A DNA stretch of 64,000 nt from Lactobacillus panisapium (GTDB lineage: Bacteria; Bacillota; Bacilli; Lactobacillales; Lactobacillaceae), in the NCBI RefSeq assembly GCF_019469265.1, contig NZ_CP048268.1:2063001-2127000 (forward strand), written 5' to 3'. The notes under the pieces were generated by a model. The model ran no database searches, was not told where the DNA came from, and worked only from the letters and a program-made list of their open reading frames with translations. The first letter of the stretch is position 1; the number at the start of each line of letters is the position of its first letter. A program made the position numbers and the translations under genes. Positions 55,965-63,666 of the stretch are shown in pieces.

Positions 55965-57152
55965 TTATTTGCTGGATTTTTTATTACTTTGATATTTCTT
56001 TATGCCATCACTTAAGCGCTGCAAACCGTCTTGAACCATTGCTAGTGGACAAGCCAAGTTAATCCGCAAAAAGTCAGCGCCATTACCACGATAAATATTC
56101 CCTGGTGAAACAATTAGTCCAGTTTCCTGGCGTAAGAACTGCGCTAATTCTGCTGAATTATGACTAACTTGTTGAACATCAAGCCACATTAAATACGTGG
56201 CATCTCCCGTAATTACCTTAAGCTCAGGTAGATTTTTGGCAATAAAATTAGTGGCATAGGTGAAATTATCGTTAAGCTGAGCGATTAAAGCTTGGCGCCA
56301 GCTCTGCCCCTCAGTATAGGCGGCAATAGTACCTGGAATTGCAAGTAAATTTGGCTCAGCCAATTCATCGCTATTAAGACCCCGATTAACAATTTCACGT
56401 AAATTATCATTAGGGATAATCACAGTCGCTGCATGAAGTGCTGCAACGTTAAAAGTTTTACTAGGAGAAACTAGCGAAATAATGTTTTCACGTGAAACAC
56501 CATTAACAGCAAACGCCGGTGTATAATCTTTGCCAGTTCTGATTAGATCGCCATGGATTTCATCTGACAAAAGTACCACGTGATGCTTAAGACATAAATC
56601 TGCTATTTTTTGAACTTCTTGCTTTGTCCAGACCTTGCCAATCGGATTATGCGGATTACAAAAAATCATTAGCGTTGTTAATGGTAATGCCAGCTTTTGC
56701 TCAAGGTCCTGCCAATCAATCTGATAATTTTCACCAGTAAAATGCAAATCACTTGCTAGAACGTGACGACCATTGTTTTCAATCGAATTGTAAAAGACAT
56801 TATAAACCGGTTCTTGTACTAAGATATTATCGCCTAGGTGGCTAACACGACGTACAATTGAAGAAATAGCGGGCACAACGCCAGTTGTAAAAATCATCCA
56901 ATCAGGATCAGGGCGGTGGCTGTGCTCTTTATCATACCAATCTGCAACGGCATTGAAATAAGCAGCACCAGGCCATTCATAGCCAAATGCTTTTAAGTTA
57001 ATTTTTTCCTTCATCGCTGCAATAATTTCCGGAGCGGTTTGAAAATCCATATCAGCCAAAGACATTGGTAGTTCTCCTGGCTCAACATCCCACTTAATAG
57101 AATCCGTCTTGCTTCTGTCCGGTGCATTGGTAAAATCGTAATTTGTTTGCAT
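55965..57152 (-). CDS. malY: PatB/MalY-type aminotransferase (cystathionine beta-lyase)
   Basis: 395 residues, fold-type I PLP enzyme of the MalY/PatB group. It has MSLADMDFQTAPEI at the N-terminus, the FCNPHNPIGKVW loop, LLSDEIHGDL, and the PLP-lysine in SLVSPSKTFNVAALH. Family members cleave cystathionine or other C-S bonds. ATG at 57152 (AAGGA, 6 nt) is preferred; an ATG at 57158 overlaps the DUF3737 stop. The two genes are coupled. Confidence 0.9.
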   Translation of the reverse strand: MQTNYDFTNAPDRSKTDSIKWDVEPGELPMSLADMDFQTAPEIIAAMKEKINLKAFGYEWPGAAYFNAVADWYDKEHSHRPDPDWMIFTTGVVPAISSIVRRVSHLGDNILVQEPVYNVFYNSIENNGRHVLASDLHFTGENYQIDWQDLEQKLALPLTTLMIFCNPHNPIGKVWTKQEVQKIADLCLKHHVVLLSDEIHGDLIRTGKDYTPAFAVNGVSRENIISLVSPSKTFNVAALHAATVIIPNDNLREIVNRGLNSDELAEPNLLAIPGTIAAYTEGQSWRQALIAQLNDNFTYATNFIAKNLPELKVITGDATYLMWLDVQQVSHNSAELAQFLRQETGLIVSPGNIYRGNGADFLRINLACPLAMVQDGLQRLSDGIKKYQSNKKSSK

Positions 57153-57154
57153 AT

Positions 57155-58045
57155 TCATTCCTTTGGTTTCTGATTTTGATCTGAACGAGCTACTTTTACT
57201 TCAATCTTAGCACAGTTTATTTTAGTCTTCGCAGGATTTATTTTAGCCGGATCCATAATCAATTTACCTATGCATGGCGCAGCTATTTTACCAGAAATTG
57301 GGTTTTTTACACTATCGATTTTAGTCACAATATCCGCATCAAGGTTAGAAACATATTCAAAGGCTAAATCAGTATGAGTCAGACTTACATTCGTCAAGAC
57401 CAAATTGTCGATATAATTTAGTCCCTGACTGCTTTGAATTTTACAGTTAATAAATTTGACGTTTTTACTATTCCAGGCTAGATATTCACCATCAATAGTT
57501 GAATCATAGACCGTTACGTTTTCACAATTCCAAAAAGCATCCTTAGAAATAAAAGTCGAATTGTGAACCTCAATGTTTTTGGCACCATCAAAAACGTAAT
57601 TGCCTACTACACTAACATTATCTAAATAAATGTCACTGCTGTCTTTGCCGAAATAGTCCCCGTTAATTTGACTATTAGTGACTTTAATTTTTCGGCACGT
57701 CCACATCGTTTCTTCAGCATTGGCAAAGTGCACACGGTCAAGAACAATTTTTTCAGAACGCCGAAACAATTTAGGAGCTTGCATAGCTGAATTATAAATT
57801 GAGATATTTTTGGTATACCAAATACCACTGCGAGCCATCGTTTCAAAAACCGTGTTTTCAACCCTAATATCATTGTCATACCATAAAGGATATTTCCATT
57901 TAAAAACGGAATTCTTTAGTTTAATCCCTTTTGCTTCTTTAAGCGGCGATTCGCCATGACCAAAAGTAACATTTTCTATTTCACTGTTACTCAAGCCAAA
58001 AAGAATTCTTTCACCCTCAAAATAGTGGTCTCTAATATTATTCAT
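57155..58045 (-). CDS. DUF3737 family protein (parallel beta-helix-like)
   Basis: 296 residues. A series of imperfect ~20-residue repeats (IKLKNSVF, IRVENTVF, ISIYNSAM, IKVTNSQI, IEVHNSTF, VKFINCKI) predicts a right-handed beta-helix. The C-terminal 40 residues are Lys-rich. ATG at 58045 with AGGAAAG is used. Function unknown. Its stop overlaps the malY start region, which suggests linked expression with the C-S lyase. Confidence 0.8.
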   Translation of the reverse strand: MNNIRDHYFEGERILFGLSNSEIENVTFGHGESPLKEAKGIKLKNSVFKWKYPLWYDNDIRVENTVFETMARSGIWYTKNISIYNSAMQAPKLFRRSEKIVLDRVHFANAEETMWTCRKIKVTNSQINGDYFGKDSSDIYLDNVSVVGNYVFDGAKNIEVHNSTFISKDAFWNCENVTVYDSTIDGEYLAWNSKNVKFINCKIQSSQGLNYIDNLVLTNVSLTHTDLAFEYVSNLDADIVTKIDSVKNPISGKIAAPCIGKLIMDPAKINPAKTKINCAKIEVKVARSDQNQKPKE

Positions 58046-58183
58046 TACTGCTTCTTTCCTAAGTCTTAAAGTTACTAATCTTATACTGCTATTATTTATC
58101 AAAATAGTAAAAATTAAAAATACTTATTATTAAGGCTTTTCAATTACTATTAGTTATCACAACTTAAGTACGGATTAGAAATT

Positions 58184-58199
58184 TATTTCCTAGGAAATA
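58184..58199. repeat. Palindrome TATTTCC-TA-GGAAATA (motif copy 2)
   Basis: Perfect 16-bp palindrome about 140 bp upstream of the DUF3737 start. Its core matches the palindrome at 48088-48113. Confidence 0.55.
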
Positions 58200-58267
58200 G
58201 GGAGATAGATTGTGACTTAATTATCGAGCAACTTTAATTAGCATTGTAAATACGCAAACTATCACAC

Positions 58268-58567
58268 TTAGTTTTTAGTTTCCATTTCAATAAATTCAGT
58301 AAAGCCACCCTTTTCAGCTCGTTTTTGACCAACTATTTTTAGAAATTCCTCTTGGCTAACACCCTTAAACTCCAAATAGGCCCTGATAACTTCATAAACA
58401 TCACCTAGCTCTTCAATCAAATTAGTCCCACTTGTTGCGTTGACAACTTCTCCAGTTTCTTCAATCAATTTTTTCTTTAGAGCTGGTTCAATTTCACTTT
58501 GTGTAAGATGACGATAATTAGCATCTTTAGCAAATTCAGGTATTTTATCTCTAACTAATTTTTTCAT
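58268..58567 (-). CDS. MazG-like nucleotide pyrophosphohydrolase-type protein
   Basis: 99 residues. KLVRDKIPEFAKDA at the N-terminus and KKKLIEETGEVVNA..NLIEELGDVYEVIRAYLE carry the EExxE-12-ExxD metal motif of all-alpha NTP pyrophosphatases (phosphoribosyl-ATP pyrophosphohydrolase-like). It is probably a house-cleaning enzyme for modified nucleotides. Monocistronic. Confidence 0.82.
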   Translation of the reverse strand: MKKLVRDKIPEFAKDANYRHLTQSEIEPALKKKLIEETGEVVNATSGTNLIEELGDVYEVIRAYLEFKGVSQEEFLKIVGQKRAEKGGFTEFIEMETKN

Positions 58568-58630
58568 ATTTATTCACCCTCTTATTAAAATCATTATACT
58601 ATTTAGTTAGTTTAGTTTTACATCTTTTTA

Positions 58631-58659
58631 TTGACATATATATCGGGCCACGATATATT
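58631..58659 (+). promoter_or_regulatory. Promoter of the padR-DUF2812 operon
   Basis: A perfect TTGACA (58631-58636) and TATATT (58654-58659) are 17 bp apart. Operator 1 fills the spacer and -10. Confidence 0.75.
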
Positions 58660-58681
58660 TAATATATCGACATCCGATATA
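58638..58681 (+). promoter_or_regulatory. Two tandem PadR operators
   Basis: Site 1: ATATATCG-N5-CGATATAT (58638-58658). Site 2: TATATCG-N5-CGATATA (58663-58681). Their centres are 24 bp apart. Site 1 overlaps the promoter and site 2 lies just downstream of the -10. Autorepression by the PadR protein is inferred. Confidence 0.7.
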
Positions 58682-58710
58682 CTTTATCTGGAGAAAGAGC
58701 ATCACTCACA

Positions 58711-59052
58711 ATGAACAAACAACAAAATGCTTTAACTGAAGCATACTATTACATATTATTGTCTCTATTTAAGCCGCTTCATGGCTATGGCATTATGAAA
58801 AAGATAGCAACAATGACTAATGGTCGTATCAACATAGCCGCTGGTACATTATATGGCGCACTTAGCAAGTTAGAACAGTACCAATGGATTAGTGCTTTGC
58901 CAACTAGCAGCTCTGAACAAAGAAAGCAGTATATTATTACTGACAAAGGAAAGGACGTTATTTTAGCTGAATTTAAGCGACTAAAAGAATTAGTCAAAAA
59001 TGGACATTTGATAATTGAGGGAGAAAACCAAAATGGAAAAGAAACGAATTAG
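58711..59052 (+). CDS. PadR-family transcriptional regulator
   Basis: 113 residues, a PadR winged helix. It shows YYILLSLFKPLHGYGIMKKIATMTNGRINIAAGTLYGALSKLEQ in pieces typical of the family (LHGYGI, AGTLYGALSKLE), and a short C-terminal dimer helix. It overlaps the DUF2812 gene by 20 bp, the common padR-DUF2812 pairing. Its likely sites are the two palindromes in its own promoter. Confidence 0.92.
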   Translation: MNKQQNALTEAYYYILLSLFKPLHGYGIMKKIATMTNGRINIAAGTLYGALSKLEQYQWISALPTSSSEQRKQYIITDKGKDVILAEFKRLKELVKNGHLIIEGENQNGKETN

Positions 59053-59572
59053 GTGGTTTTTACCAAGCAAATACCATCAAGAAGAAGATCGGCTTAATAG
59101 AATGGCAGAACAAGGCTGGCAACTGAAAAAAGTCTCTGGTCTAATTTACACTTTTACTGATACCGAGCCTGCTTACACTTACCGTCTAGATTTTAAGGCA
59201 AAACTATCAAAGAGCAAACGTCAAGACTACTATAGTTTCTTAGCAGATACCGGAATTGAAAAAATTGGTCAGAGGGGTAAGTGGACATACTTTCGCAAAC
59301 TCAAGTCAGAAGGTGCATTTGATCTCTATTCAGATCAAAAATCCAAGTTACAGTTTTTGTTTCGCATCTCTAATCACCTGTCAAACCTGTTCATAATACC
59401 CCTTTTTCTTTTTACCGTATTTATTTCAGAAATTATTAGCGGGATTACTGATCAGCCTGCATTAATTGGAGCGATTGCCTGTTGTATAATTTTCTTTGTC
59501 TTTGATTTCTGTCTGATCATCCAAATAATAGAGCTAAAAATTCAGAGAGATCAAATAAAGCAGAAAGGATAA
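59033..59572 (+). CDS. DUF2812 membrane protein
   Basis: 179 residues. The N-terminal soluble DUF2812 domain has RWFLPSKYHQEEDRLNRMAEQGWQLKKVSG and YTYRLDF. Two hydrophobic helices follow near residues 115-165. ATG at 59033 is used, inside the padR gene with a GGGAG upstream. DUF2812 proteins usually pair with PadR regulators; the function is not known. Confidence 0.85.
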   Translation: MEKKRIRWFLPSKYHQEEDRLNRMAEQGWQLKKVSGLIYTFTDTEPAYTYRLDFKAKLSKSKRQDYYSFLADTGIEKIGQRGKWTYFRKLKSEGAFDLYSDQKSKLQFLFRISNHLSNLFIIPLFLFTVFISEIISGITDQPALIGAIACCIIFFVFDFCLIIQIIELKIQRDQIKQKG

Positions 59573-59578
59573 GAGTGA

Positions 59579-59842
59579 CAAAGTCCTAATTTCAACTTAA
59601 TAGGGCTTAGTCATATTAAAATAGAGATTCAATTCAAAGCAATATTACGAAAACACCAATTGTTAGCCACTGAATTTGATGATGCTCAATCACAATTACT
59701 AGCTAGTCGATGCGGACGTGATCTGTTAATTGGAGATATTATTAATGTCGGGACTGGTTGGTTTTCTGACAAATCAATTTCAGCTGATACCAGTTTTCAA
59801 GAACTGCTAATTGCTAATTTAAAACTGATTAAGCAAAAATAA
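59579..59842 (+). pseudogene. Probable gene fragment without start codon
   Basis: An open frame of about 87 codons follows a stop at 59576. It reads IKIEIQFKAILRKHQLLATEFDD, split at position 59660 by a TTG, and ends FQELLIANLKLIKQK. There is no ATG/GTG and no ribosome site before the conserved-looking part; the first possible start is TTG at 59660. It looks like the C-terminal remnant of a gene; the family is not recognised. Confidence 0.35.
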
Positions 59843-59883
59843 TGTTCTCACTGAAATATAAAACTATTAGTGGTCCACAAAAA

Positions 59884-59930
59884 GCGATCAAACTTTTACC
59901 AGATGTTAAAGTTTGATCACTTTATTTTTT
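59884..59930 (+). terminator. Rho-independent terminator after the gene fragment
   Basis: GCGATCAAACTTT and AAAGTTTGATCAC pair (one wobble) around 11 nt, followed by TTTATTTTTT. It probably ends the padR-DUF2812 transcript. Confidence 0.8.
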
Positions 59931-59947
59931 ATTACTAATATTCGTTC

Positions 59948-59963
59948 TATTACCCGGGAAATA
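59948..59963. repeat. Near-palindrome TATTACC-CG-GGAAATA (motif copy 3)
   Basis: It differs at one base from the TATTTCC-N2-GGAAATA palindromes at 48088 and 58184. It lies about 50 bp upstream of the extended -10 at 60007. Confidence 0.4.
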
Positions 59964-60006
59964 ACCACTTCGCTCTACTTAATTAGCCTGCTTCAAGGAT
60001 CGTTTC

Positions 60007-60016
60007 TTGCTATAAT
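60007..60016 (+). promoter_or_regulatory. Extended -10 promoter of the lectin-like gene
   Basis: TTGCTATAAT lies about 105 bp upstream of the next gene. No good -35 is seen, and the leader would be about 98 nt. Confidence 0.5.
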
Positions 60017-60121
60017 CAGTCTAAAGGGCCACATTCTTATCCTAATATAGCCTTAACTGCAGAAGCAGGAATAAAGACATGGTTGTCATGAGTAATTGCA
60101 ACCACGTAGAAGGGACAGCAA

Positions 60122-60724
60122 ATGAATAGCGATCAACTAAAAGTAATACCTATTAATACCAAAGCTAAACTAGTTTCTATCAACCATGAGCCTACACTTT
60201 GCGTAATCAAAGCACAAAAGCTCTACGAGTTTGACAAAAACACTTATGCCAAATTAGCCGGGTGTGACTTTCATAACGGTACAATTGAAGTACAGGTACT
60301 TAGCCAACTTTTGCCAGATGCTCCAGATTTTGCTCGCGGTTTTATCGGCTTAGCATTTCGTATTAATGAAGATGATTCAGCATTTGAATCTTTTTACATT
60401 AGACCTACTAATGGTCAAACAACCGATCCGGTAAGAAAGCAGCATGCAGTCCAATATTTTTCCTACCCCAAATATAACTTTGAATATTTCCGCACTCATC
60501 ACATTACAGACTTTGAAGGACCAGCAAATATTGCTCTTAACCAATGGATTGATTTACGTGCAGAAATAAAGGATGAAACTGGTAAATTTTATCTTAATGA
60601 CCGTCTTGTTTTGAAAGTCGATCATTTAAAAAACGGTGCATCACCTCGGGGAACTATTGGTTTCTTTGTTGATATTGGCACCAAAGGTTTCTTCAAAAAT
60701 TTGCAGATTACGCCAGCTGATTAA
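60122..60724 (+). CDS. Concanavalin-like (DUF1080/lectin-fold) protein
   Basis: 200 residues, cytosolic by lack of a signal peptide. FARGFIGLAFRINEDDSAFESFYIRPTNG in pieces (FIGLAFRI, SFYIRPTNG), NQWIDLRAEIKDETGKFYLND and GTIGFFVDIGTKGFFKNLQI match the jelly-roll fold of DUF1080-type glycan-binding or hydrolase domains. AGAAGGGACA lies before the ATG. No catalytic partner is adjacent; it may bind or act on a sugar. Function unknown. Confidence 0.6.
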   Translation: MNSDQLKVIPINTKAKLVSINHEPTLCVIKAQKLYEFDKNTYAKLAGCDFHNGTIEVQVLSQLLPDAPDFARGFIGLAFRINEDDSAFESFYIRPTNGQTTDPVRKQHAVQYFSYPKYNFEYFRTHHITDFEGPANIALNQWIDLRAEIKDETGKFYLNDRLVLKVDHLKNGASPRGTIGFFVDIGTKGFFKNLQITPAD

Positions 60725-60768
60725 GTTATTCTAGCAATTATTTTTGCTTGGTCTGACTATCTTTTGTA

Positions 60769-61626
60769 CTATTCATCATCAGAACTATTTTCAATTTGTT
60801 TTAAATGAATAACTAAGTATAAACGCTCACTGCTATTTAGCTGATACTTCATTTCTTGGTAAAAATAGTCCTGCAGTTTTTTTAGAGTCCCCTTTAATTC
60901 AGGAAACTGCTTCAGAAATGCGGCCAAAATTGTTTGATTATCAGCTGAAGTTACAGGAAGATAATCCTGATTATTTTGTATTTGCGTAATTAAAAATCTT
61001 AAATGAACCGTTAGGCGCTCAAGTGTTGTTGGCTGCTCTGGATAGCCTAAGTCTGCTATTATGATTTGAAGAACTTTACTTAAATGCAAACTCGTGGCAT
61101 TTTCACTTAACTGCTGTTTTTCATTGATGGGCGTTATTTCATTTTCCACAAAATGAATTGCAATTAATCCCGCTTCACCGGATGGCAAATTAACGTTAAA
61201 AGTTGAGTTAATCCAGTTAACACTTTCAAGTGCTTCACTATACTCCAAAGGATACACATTTTTCACGCTGACCAAGGAAGAAACATCATTTCTTTTATTT
61301 CTTTTAACGGCAAAATAAATATGGTCTGCCAAGCTAATAATTAAAAACTGATTGAAAGTCGTATTGAGCTTTTTCTCGGCATGATCAACAATATTTTTAG
61401 AAACGGCTAAATATTCCAGCGGTACATTTTCTAGTAAACTCGATAACGAATTAAGCCATTCAGGGTCCTTGATATTTTTAATAAAAGTCTGAACCCCCTT
61501 AGTCTTAACAACTTCATCCCCTGGCTGTTTCTTAAAACCGATGCCATTACCAAAAAGTATTGCCTGTTCATGTTTTTCATCATCGACCAAAACAACGTTA
61601 TTATTAAAGACTTTAATAATCTTCAT
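60769..61626 (-). CDS. BglG/LicT-family transcriptional antiterminator
   Basis: 285 residues. The N-terminal RNA-binding domain (IIKVFNNNVVLVDDEKHEQAI, GNGIGFKKQPGDEV) is followed by two PRDs with conserved His (ADHIYFAVKRN, IAIHFVENE, LTVHLRFLI, LVIHLKQIE). It binds a RAT hairpin to prevent termination when the PRDs are suitably phosphorylated. ATG at 61626 with AAGGA is used. It lies at the 3' end of a mannose-class PTS operon, an unusual place. The RAT must lie outside the window. Confidence 0.9.
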   Translation of the reverse strand: MKIIKVFNNNVVLVDDEKHEQAILFGNGIGFKKQPGDEVVKTKGVQTFIKNIKDPEWLNSLSSLLENVPLEYLAVSKNIVDHAEKKLNTTFNQFLIISLADHIYFAVKRNKRNDVSSLVSVKNVYPLEYSEALESVNWINSTFNVNLPSGEAGLIAIHFVENEITPINEKQQLSENATSLHLSKVLQIIIADLGYPEQPTTLERLTVHLRFLITQIQNNQDYLPVTSADNQTILAAFLKQFPELKGTLKKLQDYFYQEMKYQLNSSERLYLVIHLKQIENSSDDE

Positions 61627-61637
61627 ACTCACATTCC

Positions 61638-62054
61638 TTATTCATCATCAGCTTCATTTTCGCTTGCATAATCATTCATATAAATCATTTGTTCTTTAGC
61701 CTCATTAACTAATGCGGCTATTTTTTTAGCAGAAAGGTGGTCGCTGGGATCCAGTACAATTGACAATGCCAATGCTAAATTAGCGCCAGTAATAACGTTT
61801 ATCCTTGGATTTTTGATTAATTGGGTACAATTTTGATTAACACTGCCACCCAATAAATCGGTAAGGAGAAAAATCTGTTCTTGTGGTTCAAATGTAGCAA
61901 TCAAATTGGTTAATTCTTTAATTGGAAAATTATTTTTGCCATTACGATAAGCACAAATATAGTGCAAATTGGGTATATCGCCAGCAAAAAAATTAATTGT
62001 ATCGGCCATTCCCTGAGCCATCGTTTTGTGAGAAATAATTACTATTTGTTTCAT
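61638..62054 (-). CDS. PTS mannose/fructose-class IIA component (second system)
   Basis: 138 residues. The active His is H9 in IVIISHKTMAQG. TDLLGGSVNQ and the C-terminal acidic tail SENEADDE are typical. It lies 1 bp after IID and before the antiterminator gene. It is distinct from the system at 21.9-24.5 kb. Confidence 0.92.
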   Translation of the reverse strand: MKQIVIISHKTMAQGMADTINFFAGDIPNLHYICAYRNGKNNFPIKELTNLIATFEPQEQIFLLTDLLGGSVNQNCTQLIKNPRINVITGANLALALSIVLDPSDHLSAKKIAALVNEAKEQMIYMNDYASENEADDE

Positions 62055-62055
62055 A

Positions 62056-62874
62056 TCAAGCCTTAAATATTCCTAATGCTGCGCCGACCATTGCAATAAC
62101 AATTACCATTAAAATTAGGGTGGTCATTTTTCGCCCCTTTTTCAGCATCCAGTACAGCAAGCCAGTTAATAATACCGGCAGTAGTCCCGGCATAATTTGA
62201 TCTAAAATTTGTTGACCCGTAAGTGAGACACCTGCCTGACTAAATTTCAAAGCTAATTTAAAATTCACTGTCGAAGGTACTATAGCGCCAATGACCGCGA
62301 TTCCTAATACTGATACGGCATCAGTTAAAGCAGCAAGCTGATCACTCATATTGGTCATTAAAGATGCACCTGAGTCATAGCCAAGTTGGTAAAGAAATGA
62401 ACGTAAAAAGAAAAATAATACATAAACGGCAAAGTAAATCCACATGCCGATACTATTGCCATGCTTTCCCATCGAAGCAGCAATTGCGCCTAAAACCGTT
62501 GGGAATAATACCCAAATTAAGGCATCACCAATTCCCGAAAAAGGCCCCATCAAGGCAGTTTTTAAATCCTGAACAGCTTGCAATGATTTGGTTTTACCTT
62601 TTTCTTCTACGGCCAAGGTTGCACCAGTAATAATGGGCGACATCCATGGATTACAATTATAAAATTTAAATTGATTATCGATTGAAGCTTGTAAGCCATC
62701 TGGATCGCCACGATAAATTTTACTGAGCGCTGGAAACAACTCCCAAACCAAGGTTGCTGCAAAGCCACTATCATAGTTATATGTACTAATAGCAAGGTAG
62801 TGTCGTCTCATTGCCCGCCAAATATCTTTTTTCGTTAGAATTCTGCTGTCTTGTTTTGCCGTGGTATTATTCAT
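62056..62874 (-). CDS. PTS mannose/fructose-class IID component (second system)
   Basis: 272 residues, same family as the protein at 22346. FYNCNPWMSPIITGATLAVEE, LKTALMGPFSGIGDALIW and the C-terminal membrane helices are intact. It overlaps the IIC gene by 8 bp. Confidence 0.93.
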   Translation of the reverse strand: MNNTTAKQDSRILTKKDIWRAMRRHYLAISTYNYDSGFAATLVWELFPALSKIYRGDPDGLQASIDNQFKFYNCNPWMSPIITGATLAVEEKGKTKSLQAVQDLKTALMGPFSGIGDALIWVLFPTVLGAIAASMGKHGNSIGMWIYFAVYVLFFFLRSFLYQLGYDSGASLMTNMSDQLAALTDAVSVLGIAVIGAIVPSTVNFKLALKFSQAGVSLTGQQILDQIMPGLLPVLLTGLLYWMLKKGRKMTTLILMVIVIAMVGAALGIFKA

Positions 62875-63664
62875 CTTCCATATCCTCCTGAGTTAAACCA
62901 GTAGCACTTGCTGCAGCACTAGTTTGATTTGTTTTATTTGAATAATTCATAAATGTTGGGATGGCGCCAGCAACGCCAATTAAGGCTACCCCTAAGACAG
63001 GCATTTTTAAATAGGCAGATAAAGCAAAACCAACTAATAGCCAATAGCCATACTTTTTTAATGGCATGTATGATAACAGCATAGCCATTCCAACTGCTGG
63101 TAGCATTCCTCCGGCAACATTTAAGCCAACCGTAAACCAGGTAGGCATCAAGTTCAAAATGCTATTAACAACTGTTTTTCCAAATAACACTGCAATAAAA
63201 ACGGGAACAGCTGATTCAAGTGGCATTAAAGCCGTCATTACCGGAATTAACATTCTCATTTTGCGATATTGCCGGTTATTGGCTAATTCGTGCGCTTTAT
63301 TGGTAATAAATGAATTGAGAATTTTAAGTAAAACATCCAGTTGTATGCAAAGCATTCCTACGGGTACACCTAGTGCCAAACCGGCTGCCATTCCTTTACC
63401 AGTTCCGATTGCTACAGCAGTTGAAATCATTGCACTAACAGCATAATCCGGTGCAGAACTACCACCTAACGCCGCTACTCCTAATGACATTAACTGGATC
63501 GTTGCACCAACAACTAATCCCATTTGAAAATCGCCTAAAATCGCACCAACTATACATGACCAAAACATATAATTCATTGGTACAATTTGCGTTGTTTCAA
63601 AATCTAGTCTCTGAAGATAAGCTAAAATTGTAACCAAAATTACTTGTCCAATTGTGAAACCCAT
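62867..63664 (-). CDS. PTS mannose/fructose-class IIC component (second system)
   Basis: 265 residues with GATIQLMSLGVAALGGSSAP and about eight membrane segments; the C-terminal tail ends TGLTQEDMEDE. It lies 2 bp after IIB. The same gene order IIB-IIC-IID-IIA as in the first system suggests ancient duplication. Confidence 0.93.
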   Translation of the reverse strand: MGFTIGQVILVTILAYLQRLDFETTQIVPMNYMFWSCIVGAILGDFQMGLVVGATIQLMSLGVAALGGSSAPDYAVSAMISTAVAIGTGKGMAAGLALGVPVGMLCIQLDVLLKILNSFITNKAHELANNRQYRKMRMLIPVMTALMPLESAVPVFIAVLFGKTVVNSILNLMPTWFTVGLNVAGGMLPAVGMAMLLSYMPLKKYGYWLLVGFALSAYLKMPVLGVALIGVAGAIPTFMNYSNKTNQTSAAASATGLTQEDMEDE

Positions 63665-63666
63665 TG

